This document shows positions 20,164 through 29,048 of a stretch of 64,000 nt of DNA, piece by piece. The notes beneath the pieces were generated by a model, which saw only the letters and a program-made list of their open reading frames with translations, did not search any database and had not been told where the DNA came from. Made by a program: the position numbers and the translations under genes. The stretch comes from CAWAMR01 sp963783095 (GTDB lineage Bacteria; Planctomycetota; Planctomycetia; Gemmatales; Gemmataceae), in NCBI GenBank assembly GCA_963783095.1, contig CAWAMR010000008.1:124001-188000 (forward strand). Reading direction: 5' to 3'. Positions within the stretch are counted from its first letter, which is position 1. Every line of letters begins with the position of its first letter.

Positions 20164-21009
20164 TGCCGCGATCCTGGCGCTTCGGCCTGCGAAAAACGCG
20201 GTCAGGACCGATCAACCCTACGCGTTTTTCGTGGAGCCTGAGCGCACCCGAAAGGGTGCTGTCGAGGAAGTCGCGACAATCCTCTTGACCAATCGAGAGT
20301 GCCCGTTTCGCTGTTTGATGTGCGACCTCTGGAAGAACACGACCGATTCGCGGGTGTCGGTTGGCAGCATCCCCACGCAAATCGAATATGCGCTTTGCGC
20401 CTGCAATCCGTGCATCACGTCAAGCTGTATAACGCCGGCAATTTCTTCGACGCTCAGGCCATACCTCCAGCGGATGTACCGGCCATCGGCAAGCAGCTTG
20501 CCGGTATGAAAACTGTGATCATCGAGTGTCACCCGCGACTAGTGGATGAGCGCTGCCTGCGGTTTCGCGATCAACTCGGCGGTGAGTTGGAAGTGGCGAT
20601 GGGTCTGGAAACGATCCACCCCGAAGTCTTGCCCCGTCTTAACAAGCGGATGACTCTGGACGATTACCACCGGGCAGCGGGTTTCTTGCGCAAACACGGC
20701 ATATTCATCCGAGCATTCATCCTGCTCCGGCCCCCGTATTTGGCGGAGGCCGAGGGGGTCGAATGGGCGTGCCGATCGCTGGAATTTGCCTTCGACAACG
20801 GCGTCAAGTGCTGTGTGGTGATCCCCACGCGGTCGGGCAACGGCGCGATCGATCTCTTGCAACAGCAAGGCCATTTCTCTCCGCCGACACTCTCTTCGCT
20901 GGAAAGGGTGCTGGAATGGGGTATCGATCGACAGAAAGGTCGAGTTTTCGTCGATTTGTGGGACATCGACAAGCTCTTCGAATGTCCCCTGTGCGGCCCC
21001 GCCGGCTGA
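20153..21009 (+). CDS. radical SAM protein (TIGR01210-like), one frame break
   Basis: This protein of about 285 residues has the radical SAM cluster motif CPFRCLMC within TNRECPFRCLMCDLWKNT. Downstream blocks HVKLYNAGNFFD, VIIECHPRLVDERCLRFRDQ, VAMGLETIHPEVLPRLNKRM and RAFILLRPP fit the family that includes archaeosine-synthase-related and TIGR01210 proteins. The tail has FECPLCGP, a second Cys pair. The GTG start at 20153 overlaps the preceding stop by 11 bp. The frame breaks near 20395, where QIEYAL continues as RLQSVHHVK. It generates a 5'-deoxyadenosyl radical; the substrate is unknown and probably tied to the flanking genes. Confidence 0.82.
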
Positions 21010-21078
21010 TCGGCTCCTCCGGATGAATCACTCGCAGAGCATTCTTCCAGCCATTGCCTGTGAGTGCAGAGAACCTTC

Positions 21079-22569
21079 ATGAGTCCAATGGTTGTCGATG
21101 TTGCGATCATCGGGGCGGGCTTTTCCGGTAGCCTACTGGCCCTGATGCTGCATCAAGTGGGTAGAAAGGTAGTTCTTCTGGAGCGCGGCCAACATCCGGC
21201 GTCTTGCGCTCGGCGAATCCTCGACGCCGATGACGAACCTGGCGCTTGAACAAGTTGGCACGATTACGATCTGCCTTGGCTGTTACCTCTGGCAAAACAT
21301 GGCCCCTGGAAGAAAAACTACCCGCATCTGCCCGTCGGACTCAAACGCGGCTTCACCTTCGCCTGGCACCAACCCGGTCAACCCTTCAACCCCGCGCCCG
21401 ATCATGGCAACGAACTGCTGGTAACCGCCAGTCCCAGGGACGAGGTGGGCGATACCCACTGGCTGCGCAGCGATTTCGACCATCTGATACTTGAGCAAAC
21501 TATCGCAGCAGGTGTGCAGTACTTCGACCGAACATTTCTGACCGACTTCGATCCTGGACCACCCTGGCGTCTTGGCGGGATGCGTGAAGGTGAAGCGATC
21601 GAAGTGTCGGCGAACTTCGTCGTCGATGCTTCGGGCTTTGGCGCAGCGCTGCCAACGGCACTGGGTATCGATTGCAGTCCGCGCAACATGCGAACGCGGT
21701 CGTGGTCGATCTATTCGCATTTCACAGGCGTGGAGCCGTGGGGAAAAATTCAGCGTGAACTGGGGGCTGACCTTTCGGCACATCCGTTCGCGTGCGATGA
21801 TGCCGCGTTGCATCACATCATGCCGGATGGCTGGATCTGGGTGCTTCGTTTCGATAATGGTGTCACCAGTGCGGGAATGCTCCTCGATCCCCAACTCCAT
21901 CCCGCTGACTTGTCGCTATCACCGGCCCATGAGTGGGAAATGATAGTCTCGCGTTATCCAAGTATCGCCCGTCAATTCCAGAGTGCCGAGCCGATCCTGC
22001 AATGGCAGCGCACCGGCATCATTCAGCGCCGCGCCGGTCGGGTCGCCGGTGAGAACTGGGCCTTGGTATCGAGCGCTGCCTATTCGCTCGATGCCATGTT
22101 CAGCACCGGCAATGCTCATGCCATGCTGACGATTCAACGGCTCGCCAAAATGCTCGATCGTCACATCGGCAAGCCGAGCCTGGCTGCGGAGTTGGCTGGT
22201 TATGAAAGGTCGATGCAACGAGAAATCGATTTTCTCGACCATCTCGTTCACGGATGTTACTTGTCGTTCCGCTGGTTTCCGCTGTTGACGGCCTGGACGA
22301 TGTATTATTTCACCGGAGCAATCGCCGCGGAACACCGTCGGCGCAACGGGATTTCCGCAGACAACGAAGAGATTCTTTCTTCGCACATTCCGGCTTTTCA
22401 AGAGGCTGTGATGCGCAGTTATCGAGACCTGTTGCGGATGAATTGTGCCGGCGGGCCAACTACACAAGAAATTCAGGCGTTCGAGCGACAAGTCGCAGCC
22501 GACATTGCTCCCTGGAATGTCGCGCGGCTATGCGATCCGGCGAAGATGAATTTGTATCCCTTCGGATGA
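21079..22569 (+). CDS. flavin-dependent halogenase-like oxidoreductase, two frame breaks
   Basis: This FAD enzyme of about 495 residues belongs to the tryptophan-halogenase/flavin monooxygenase superfamily. It has the Rossmann motif VAIIGAGFSGS, then GESSTP (read in a shifted frame at about 21212), VGLKRGFTFAWH with a Lys that may correspond to the halogenase catalytic Lys, FVVDASGFG, and PDGWIWVLRF in place of the canonical WxWxIP. Two compensating indels near 21200 and 21262 put about 20 codons in another frame. The start ATG is 70 bases after the radical SAM stop. It probably halogenates or oxidises the product of this cassette; the altered WxWxIP makes monooxygenation an alternative. Confidence 0.78.
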
Positions 22570-22707
22570 CGGATGTCTTCTCATCGCGATGGTGTTCAGT
22601 TCAAAGTTCAAGCACTGCCAGCACAACACCCTGCACACGCCGATCTTCGCATGCAGATTCGTGAGTAATGCCGGGGACGGCGATCATTCGATCGGCTGCT
22701 GCCATAT

Positions 22708-23637
22708 TCACTCGAAATGCTCTTGAAGGGCTGTCTTCATTTCATTGACCCTGACATTACCAGCGTCGACGGTCAATTCCAAATGTACGGGCCTTCCCTC
22801 AAGATGGATCACGAACGGCTGCGTTGATTCGTGGTTGGCTTCTTCAACAAACGTGGAGTCCCAATTCTGTTTGCGGCTCGCGGACGGGCACTGGTTCCAA
22901 AGATTCCGGGTGGTCCGGACGCGCACGGGGTTACCGTCCAGGTCGGTGACTGTCGAGATGGTGCCGGGCACAGGATCGATTAATTCGACGGGATCATCGA
23001 CCAGCTTTAATGAGAAGCGCTGCTGCATTTGCGTCTTGAAATGGAAAAGCTTGGGGAGAACATAATCACCCGTCAATTCCAGTGAGAGAGGCCCGGCACG
23101 GTATGGGACTGGGCCTGCGCCGATCGGAAAAGCAATGGATTCCCGCACCGCAGCCAAGGCGTCGGCATTCCCGATCGTTTTGCGAATGCTTTTCCACAAG
23201 CGGCGGAATTCCGTTTCGGCTTCGGAGTCGATGCAGTTCGCCATCAAGTTCAACTGTGCCCAATCTCCTTCGGGGAAATGCAAGAATCCGAGCCACAGTT
23301 TCAAGGCAATTTCAGTCGATGATTTCGGTGGGATGGTTAAAACAGCAGTTTCGACTATCCCGCTTTCAACCTCTTCGGATTTGTCGCTGACAAGTTTGGC
23401 ATTGGAATTGGTCGTGATTTTCCCGATCACACGTTTAACCGTCTCCGAAAACTTCGTCTGATCCAGATGTTCTGCGCAATAGCTGACGGCAACCTTACGC
23501 CGGGTTGATGGCGACCCGAAAGTGTACTCGGTGTCGTCCGTCAGGTTCGCCAGGATGGACTCTGAGTTGGTCGCATCGATCACCGGTTTTTCGAGCAGTT
23601 GATCCGGCATGGTGAACACGTCCACGAAAATGCCCAT
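22708..23637 (-). CDS. hypothetical protein, 309 aa
   Basis: I do not recognise this protein. It has no signal peptide or membrane helix (MGIFVDVFTMPDQLLEKPVI). It is mixed alpha/beta, with a stretch LTIPPKSSTEIALKLWLGFL and a C-terminal part rich in short beta motifs (FVIHLEGRPVHLELTVD). The reading frame is intact over 930 bases, with codon use like the neighbours, which supports a real gene. It converges on the halogenase-like gene with about 140 bp between the stops. Confidence 0.55.
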   Translation of the reverse strand: MGIFVDVFTMPDQLLEKPVIDATNSESILANLTDDTEYTFGSPSTRRKVAVSYCAEHLDQTKFSETVKRVIGKITTNSNAKLVSDKSEEVESGIVETAVLTIPPKSSTEIALKLWLGFLHFPEGDWAQLNLMANCIDSEAETEFRRLWKSIRKTIGNADALAAVRESIAFPIGAGPVPYRAGPLSLELTGDYVLPKLFHFKTQMQQRFSLKLVDDPVELIDPVPGTISTVTDLDGNPVRVRTTRNLWNQCPSASRKQNWDSTFVEEANHESTQPFVIHLEGRPVHLELTVDAGNVRVNEMKTALQEHFE

Positions 23638-23981
23638 AAACGAATGTAACTCTTGTCATTATTTTAGCGGTGGTTTGGAGATAGTTCAACGGGCAGGTAC
23701 CCGAGATGCCTCCAACAGCCTGCGCCGACGGCTCGGATGCCTCGGTAAATCCCGCGCGGTAATCGATTGAACGCGCTCGGCAACGAGTCGGATCCCCGTG
23801 GGGATCGTTCACGGTCAGGCGTTGCAGTGGACGGCGTGAAAATCGACTCGTTTACCTTTTTTCACCAAAATCGTGGTTTTCTTCTTTACACTTCATTTTG
23901 CCGGAGGTATAACCAAACGGATTGGTGGACGATACCATCTCGCAAATTGGTTGCCTGACTTTGACTCCATACCTCCGAGAA

Positions 23982-24362
23982 ATGATGAAACGATGGAGGC
24001 GAGGTTCGTTCCTCGCACTTCTCGTATTGTTTTTCTCGTCAAAGGAGGTTCAGGCGGACTGCGGCGATTACGTTCATATCCTCCCTGCCGGCGTTTCGCT
24101 AGCGCAGGAAACTGCATCGGGTGAAGAGATCCCGCCACCGGATACCCCAAAATGTCCTTGCCGTGGACCAAATTGTTCCGGTAACCCGCTGCCTTTACTA
24201 CCGCCCGTCCCTGCCCCACCGCCCGCGCCTTCAACTCCATCCGATCTGATTGTTGCCCCGGCAGATCCCGGCCATTCGCCGGACAGTACGCCGCTGTTTC
24301 TTGGCTCACCTCTGGTTCCTTCCACGCCTGTCGACTCAATCTTCCATCCTCCGCGCCCCTGA
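23982..24362 (+). CDS. small secreted CGDY-family protein, copy 2
   Basis: This is a secreted protein of about 126 residues. The signal peptide GSFLALLVLFFSSKEVQA is followed directly by DCGDYVHILPAG. A spacer leads to CPCRGPNCSGNP, then a Pro-rich region (LLPPVPAPPPAPSTPS) and the terminal block SIFHPPRP. It shares every block with copies at 25190 and 32669. Four Cys suggest two disulphides. Function is unknown. It begins the first of two tandem modules in which a CGDY protein is followed about 350 bp later by a pseudopilin-like gene. Confidence 0.7.
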   Translation: MMKRWRRGSFLALLVLFFSSKEVQADCGDYVHILPAGVSLAQETASGEEIPPPDTPKCPCRGPNCSGNPLPLLPPVPAPPPAPSTPSDLIVAPADPGHSPDSTPLFLGSPLVPSTPVDSIFHPPRP

Positions 24363-24545
24363 CCTCTAAAAAGGCCAATCCCATTCCCGTTTTCTGAATC
24401 CCCGGATTCTGGGTAAGGGTGCAGGCACCTACATCAACAACATTGCCGGCGATTTTACATTCCATCATTCGTGGCCAAGGCCATGATTGGCAAGACTTGC
24501 GATCTGCATTCGGCGAGTTTCAACTTAAACTGCTTTTCTCCTGTT

Positions 24546-24633
24546 GGGTGGGTCGAGGCTTTGCGAGGCCCGCCGCGAGTGACAGCTCCTGTAGGGCGGG
24601 TCGAGGCTTTGCGAGGCCCGCCGAGAGTGACAG
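24546..24633 (+). repeat. GGGTCGAGGCTTTGCGAGG palindromic repeat, two units
   Basis: Two units of GGGTCGAGGCTTTGCGAGG plus CCCGCCG, separated by GAGTGACAGCTCCTGTAGG. The unit recurs at 26764-26945. It fills most of the gap between CGDY copy 2 and the truncated pseudopilin; the rest of that 350-bp gap shows nothing. Confidence 0.7.
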
Positions 24634-24713
24634 CAGTGCGTGGAAACTCCATTGATGCGTTCGCATTCCTTCAAACTTTCATTCGTACTTCGTTATTATT
24701 GGAGTTTTCAAAT

Positions 24714-24971
24714 ATGTCAGAGAAACGATCCGCCTTCACTCTTCTGAACCTCCTGGCAGTATTTGCCATCCTCGCCATCCCCGTGGGGATCCTGGTACCG
24801 GCGATTGAAGATGCTCGCGAAGCATATGCCCGAACGCAGTCTCAGAACGCTCACGTTCGGATTGAATCCCAGGGACAAGAAGGCAGGCCGACCAAGGTCC
24901 AACCATCGACCAATTCGCTTGCATCTCTCTTTCAGCCGATGGAACTTGCGTGTTTGCAAACGGACAAGTGA
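24714..24971 (+). pseudogene. truncated DUF1559-type pseudopilin
   Basis: This is 85 residues beginning MSEKRSAFTLLNLLAVFAIL, clearly related to the N-terminal pilin helix of the full gene at 25813 (MSSKRSAFTLIELLVVIAII). The invariant Glu at position +5 of mature pilins is Asn here, and the region downstream of the helix is short and unrelated to the 313-residue paralogue. The stop codon lies at the start of a dispersed repeat. It is either a decayed copy or a short helper; decay is more likely. Confidence 0.6.
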
Positions 24972-25110
24972 TTCATTGAAGCCAAGGATGGCTGGCGTGC
25001 CTGGAGATTGTTTCTTAACACGCGAAGAGACCTTCTCTTTCGTTCTTGTCGTGTCACGACCGCACCAGGAATCGGGCCGCCAGCCATCTTTTTGGGGATC
25101 CATGTCGCCT
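24966..25110. repeat. dispersed about 145-bp element, copy 1
   Basis: It starts AAGTGATTCATTGAAGCC and has near-inverted ends: CCAAGGATGGCTGGCG on the left and GCCAGCCATCTTTTTGG on the right. The interior includes GTGCCTGGAGATTG and CGACCGCACCAGGAATCGGG. A second copy lies at 28818-28960. The TGA that ends the preceding reading frame is part of the element in both places. Confidence 0.75.
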
Positions 25111-25189
25111 GTTGGTTTTGGCAAACAGTGTTCAACAGTAACCAGCAACACGGTGGTAGCCAGACTTGACGCTTGTTCCGCGAGGCTTG

Positions 25190-25561
25190 ATGAAACATGG
25201 GAAGCGAGGAACCTTCTTCGCGCTTCTCGTGCTGCTATTTTCATCGAGGAATGTCCAGGCAGATTGCGGCGATTACGTTCAGATCTTGCCTGGTGGTGTT
25301 TCGATCAAGGATACAGTAACGTCCGATCACTCTCCCGCCGCAGCGCCGGTGCCAAAAACGCCTTGTCATGGAGCGAATTGTTCCGGCAATCCGTACCGCA
25401 CGATTCCCCTCACGTCCGGTCCGACAACCTCGACGTCCCTGGAACTGATTTTCGTCCCGGCGATTGCAATGGATTCACCTGAGAGAACAGCTCTGTTTAC
25501 GAGTTCACCTCTTTATCCTTCGACAACTCCCGTTTCGATCTTCCATCCGCCGCGCAACTAA
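25190..25561 (+). CDS. small secreted CGDY-family protein, copy 3
   Basis: This is a 123-residue paralogue of the protein at 23982. The signal peptide GTFFALLVLLFSSRNVQA is followed by DCGDYVQILPGG, then CHGANCSGNP, a Thr/Pro-rich stretch, and the terminal SIFHPPRN. It has one Cys fewer than copy 2 in the central block (TPCHGANC versus CPCRGPNC). The ATG at 25190 has CGAGG 5 bases upstream. It precedes the full DUF1559 gene by 250 bp, repeating the arrangement of the first module. Confidence 0.7.
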   Translation: MKHGKRGTFFALLVLLFSSRNVQADCGDYVQILPGGVSIKDTVTSDHSPAAAPVPKTPCHGANCSGNPYRTIPLTSGPTTSTSLELIFVPAIAMDSPERTALFTSSPLYPSTTPVSIFHPPRN

Positions 25562-25812
25562 ACCCTCCCAACAGCACGCTCGACTTGTCCATCCCCGGAC
25601 CTCGCTGGGGCACAGGTCTTCGCGCGCCCATCAACAACATTATTCATCGCTGCTTTCATCGTGGCTGAGGCCGTGATGGAGAGTCCATGCGTTGCGCACC
25701 TTGTCGCGCCTCACAACGGCTTTGCCGCACGCTTGAGGCCGGAGCGACTTCGTGGCTGCGTTCGCATTTGTTAGGCGTTCATTTGTACTTTTCTAACGGG
25801 AGTCTTTCACAA

Positions 25813-26754
25813 ATGTCTTCTAAGAGATCAGCATTCACGCTCATTGAGCTATTGGTGGTAATCGCCATCATCGCCATTCTCGTCGGGCTTTTGCTGCCCG
25901 CGGTCCAAAAAGCCCGCGAAGCAGCGGCCCGGGTCAAGTGCCAGAACAATCTCAAGCAGTGCGGGTTGGCCTTGCACAACTACTTGAGTGCGAACGGGGT
26001 GTTTCCCGAGGGAAACGATGCTAACGGTTTCACAGCTCAGTGTTATATGTTGCCCTATATTGAACAGAACAACTTATTCCTCGAAATCAACTTCACGATT
26101 AAGCCCAGCCTCAACGTGACCCCTTGGGCGACCCCGGTCAAGATCTACCGGTGTCCTTCGGACTCGGGGTCGAACTTGCCGGTCACCGATGCCGGCAACA
26201 GCTACCGCATCAATGATGGAACCATCGTCGTCAACAGTTACCCCACCGCGGTCAACGTCGCCATGCCGGCACCCAACGGCGGCTTCTGGGCGAATATGGC
26301 ATTTGGTTATGCGGACATTACCGATGGTTTTAGCAATACTGCGGCCATGAGCGAGCACATCATTGGGGATTTCTCGAACTCTGTCTCCACCGCGAACGGC
26401 GACACTTACGAACCCGGAACATACCCTGCCAACGCGGCCCAAGCGTATGCCGAGTGCATGGCGATCGACATTACCAACCTCGCATATCAGGGCAATTCCA
26501 ATGCGGGAGATACCTGGATGAATGATACTCATACCAGCACGCGCTACTATCACGCTTTTCCTCCCGGCAGCCGATCGTGCATGTACCCGCCGCAGCGAAT
26601 CGCGACGACGGCCAACAGTAACCACACGGGCGGCTTGGTTAACGTGCTCATGTTCGATGGTTCGGTGCGGACGGTTTCTTACTCGATCTCTCTTGCGACC
26701 TGGCAAGCCGTCGGCACGCGCAATGGCGGCGAAATCATTGGTTCTGACTGGTGA
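25813..26754 (+). CDS. DUF1559 pseudopilin-like protein
   Basis: This 313-residue protein carries a type IV prepilin/pseudopilin N-terminus: KRSAFTLIELLVVIAIIAIL, with Glu at +5, then VGLLLPAVQKAREAAARVKC and NNLKQCGLALHNY. The C-terminal block HTGGLVNVLMFDGSVRTV is the H-x9-DG-type motif of these planctomycete proteins, one residue longer than the consensus. It is processed by a prepilin peptidase and is thought to assemble in a secretion or pilus-like pseudopilus. The ATG at 25813 is chosen because the methylated Phe must follow a short basic leader. Confidence 0.92.
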   Translation: MSSKRSAFTLIELLVVIAIIAILVGLLLPAVQKAREAAARVKCQNNLKQCGLALHNYLSANGVFPEGNDANGFTAQCYMLPYIEQNNLFLEINFTIKPSLNVTPWATPVKIYRCPSDSGSNLPVTDAGNSYRINDGTIVVNSYPTAVNVAMPAPNGGFWANMAFGYADITDGFSNTAAMSEHIIGDFSNSVSTANGDTYEPGTYPANAAQAYAECMAIDITNLAYQGNSNAGDTWMNDTHTSTRYYHAFPPGSRSCMYPPQRIATTANSNHTGGLVNVLMFDGSVRTVSYSISLATWQAVGTRNGGEIIGSDW

Positions 26755-26763
26755 TTGCATGTT

Positions 26764-26945
26764 GTAGGGCGGGTCGAGGCTTTGCGAGGCCCGCCGTGCG
26801 CTGCGATGTCGTAGGGCGGGTCGAGGCTTTGCGAGGCCCGCCGTGCGCTGCGATGTCGTAGGGCGGGTCGAGGCTTTGCGAGGCCCGCCGTGCGCTGCGA
26901 TGTCGTCCAAGGCGGGCCTCGCAAAGCCTCGACTCGCCCTACCGC
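26764..26945. repeat. 47-bp tandem palindromic repeats with an inverted terminal copy
   Basis: Units start at 26764, 26811 and 26858 with GTAGGGCGGGTCGAGGC and continue TTTGCGAGGCCCGCCG then TGCGCTGCGATGTC. A fourth copy at about 26911-26945 is inverted (GGCGGGCCTCGCAAAGCC). Each unit can fold on itself. Confidence 0.85.
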
Positions 26946-26982
26946 CAGATGGTTGCGGGCTCAGCCCGCCTTAGGAGTCAGA

Positions 26983-27379
26983 ATGATTTGCAGCAAACTA
27001 CGATTCGCCCTGGTATTAGGTTCGATTGCGATTACCGCTGCGTTGATCGGGTGTGCGCCCGGCCCACTCCGAAAATCGGCAGTCCCGAAAAAACCGATGA
27101 GGCATTCGGACCTTCCTCACCGCCTGGCAGAATGGCGAGACGATGGAAGCGTTTCGGACGCGGAAACCGTCCATTACCTCCAAGGATTCGCGGTGGCGCG
27201 ATAATTATCAGTTGCTCCGCTATGAGATCCAGGCGGACGGCCAGACTCCTGCCGGCTACGACCGGCAGTGCCGCGTCGTTCTTTGGCTTTTAGGACCCGA
27301 TGGCAACGAGACTGAAGAAACCGCCATGTACACCGTCAGTATCCACCCGTCGATCGTTATCGTCAGGGTGGAAAGTTAA
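26983..27379 (+). CDS. small lipoprotein, two frame breaks
   Basis: TAGGAGTCAGA precedes the ATG. The protein begins MICSKLRFALVLGSIAI and has a lipobox ending LIGC. Coding style then shifts frame near 27065 (to TPKIGSPEKTDEAFGP) and near 27130 (to RKPSITSKDSRWRDNYQLL), ending with PDGNETEETAMYTVSIHPS. It is about 131 residues when joined. No family is recognised. It directly precedes the AhpD-like gene by 54 bp and may share its transcript. Confidence 0.55.
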
Positions 27380-27432
27380 ACGGCTGAAGAATGCAAAACG
27401 ACCTTAAAACCTTCTTGAATTGGAGAAACTTC

Positions 27433-28823
27433 ATGCGAACGACTATCATCGCGACGTTCACCTTGATCGCGACCTCGCCGGCCTTGAGCCGTGCCGAGGA
27501 GCCTGGAACGACACCGCGTCCCGTCCCGTTGACCCGGCCCGACATGAAACAGATGCTCGAGGATATGAAGGCTCGCAAACCGCGTATCCCGCTGCCCGAG
27601 TTGACTGATGAAGAGAAAAAACTCGGCGAGCGTGGGACCGGCTATGAGGCTCGACTTCGCTCCCAGTACATGCCGGCAGGCGATGGGCGCGGCAACGGCG
27701 GCGGAGGCGGGTTTAGCCGCGAGGCCGACCCGGCCATGTCACTGGATTACCGCTTCAAGACCGAATTGTTCTGGATCGTGTCCCGAACGAATAACTGTCA
27801 ATACTGCATGGGCCACCAGGAATCCAAACTTCTTGGAGCAGGCATGAAAGAGGATGAAATTGCCGCTCTCGATGGGGACTGGTCCGAGTTCACGGATAAA
27901 GAACGTGCAGCCTTTGCGTTTGCCAGGAAATTTACCTACCAGCCTCACCTCTTGAACGATGCCGATATCAACGCTCTGCGCAAGCATTACAAGGATTTGC
28001 AAATCCTTGAGATGATTCTCTCGATGGCCGGGAACAACTCGATCAATCGCTGGAAGGAAGGAGTAGGCGTACCGCAGTCGGCTAATGGCGGCGGGTTCCG
28101 GCGCAAAACCGATGCGCCCGCGGCCAAAGAACCGCCAACAACGAAACAGACTTACCTCACGCCGACTTCGGAGACTTATAAAAGCAAGATCACCAAGGTT
28201 GCGCCCTACCTGATCGATGACAAGGCCGAAGGGTCACGTCGCCCGACTGTATGCGTCAGACCTGCGCTGGAAAGCCGGGCAGAGGTTGAGAAGGCTCTCA
28301 ATGTCGCCAGAAAACGCACAGCCCGGCTGCCTCTCATCGATGAGGAAAAGGCTCGCGAGCTTCTCGGCGAAAACGTCCGAAAGGTTCTTTACCCGGGTGG
28401 ATGCTCTTGTTGTCGAATTTCCCAAGAGATGGCAAGTCCCGAATCTTGGGAATCCAATCGGCGGAGGCCAAGGGCGACCTCAAGCCGTTACTGAAAGCGC
28501 AGGTGAGCTGGATCATTGCCCGTCAAGATCGTGCCTGGTATGCCATCGGCCAGGCCAAACTTCGTCTCAAAGAGGCGGGCTGGTCGGATGAGCAAGTTTA
28601 CACGCTGGACGGCAACTGGTCGAAGTTCTCCCCAACCGAGCAAGCCCTTTTCACGGTTGCCCGAAAACTGGCGGCATCTCCCGTAGTGTTGACGGATGAC
28701 GACGTTGCCAAAGCAGTCAAGTTGGCCGGTCCTCGCGATGTCGTGCAGTTAATCAGTTACACCACCAACCGAGCTTCCTTCGATCGCATCACGGAAGCTG
28801 CGGGTTTGCGAATTGAAAAGTGA
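27433..28823 (+). CDS. secreted protein with two AhpD/CMD-like domains, one frame break
   Basis: This is about 463 residues with a signal peptide (TTIIATFTLIATSPALSRA). The first AhpD/carboxymuconolactone-decarboxylase-like domain contains NNCQYCMGHQES, the C-x-x-C-x-x-H-x-E redox motif, followed by FTDKERAAFAFARKF. The second domain keeps the fold (LKAQVSWIIARQ, FSPTEQALFTVARKLA) but has RAWY where the CxxC would be, so it is probably structural. The frame breaks near 28405. It begins a run of three AhpD-type genes and is the Cys-containing counterpart of the TGA-containing domains at 29339 and 29986. A thiol peroxidase or disulphide-reductase role is likely; the substrate is unknown. Confidence 0.8.
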
Positions 28824-28960
28824 TTCATTGAAACCAAAGGTGGCTGGTGTGCCTGGAGATTGGTCCTCACACGCGGGGATCTTTCTTACTCGTCCTTGTG
28901 TGTCTCGACCGCACCAAGGATCGGGCAGCCAGCCATCTTTGCCGGGTTCAATGTGGCCTT
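28818..28960. repeat. dispersed about 145-bp element, copy 2
   Basis: It begins AAGTGATTCATTGAAACC, continues GTGCCTGGAGATTGG and CGACCGCACCAAGGATCGGG, and ends GCCAGCCATCTTTGCCGG. It matches copy 1 at 24966-25110 at most positions, and again supplies the stop codon of the upstream gene. Confidence 0.75.
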
Positions 28961-29048
28961 GCACCTGTGAGCAACATTACATCTGCGTCAATACACTGTC
29001 TTTAGCCGGGGCATTCGCTCCGGGAATCCATTCGTCGGGGGTTTGTCG

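Noticed and set aside
21064..21300. Halogenase-like gene considered a genuine pseudogene
   Set aside because: The two indels compensate and the remaining 435 residues are intact, which fits sequencing error better.
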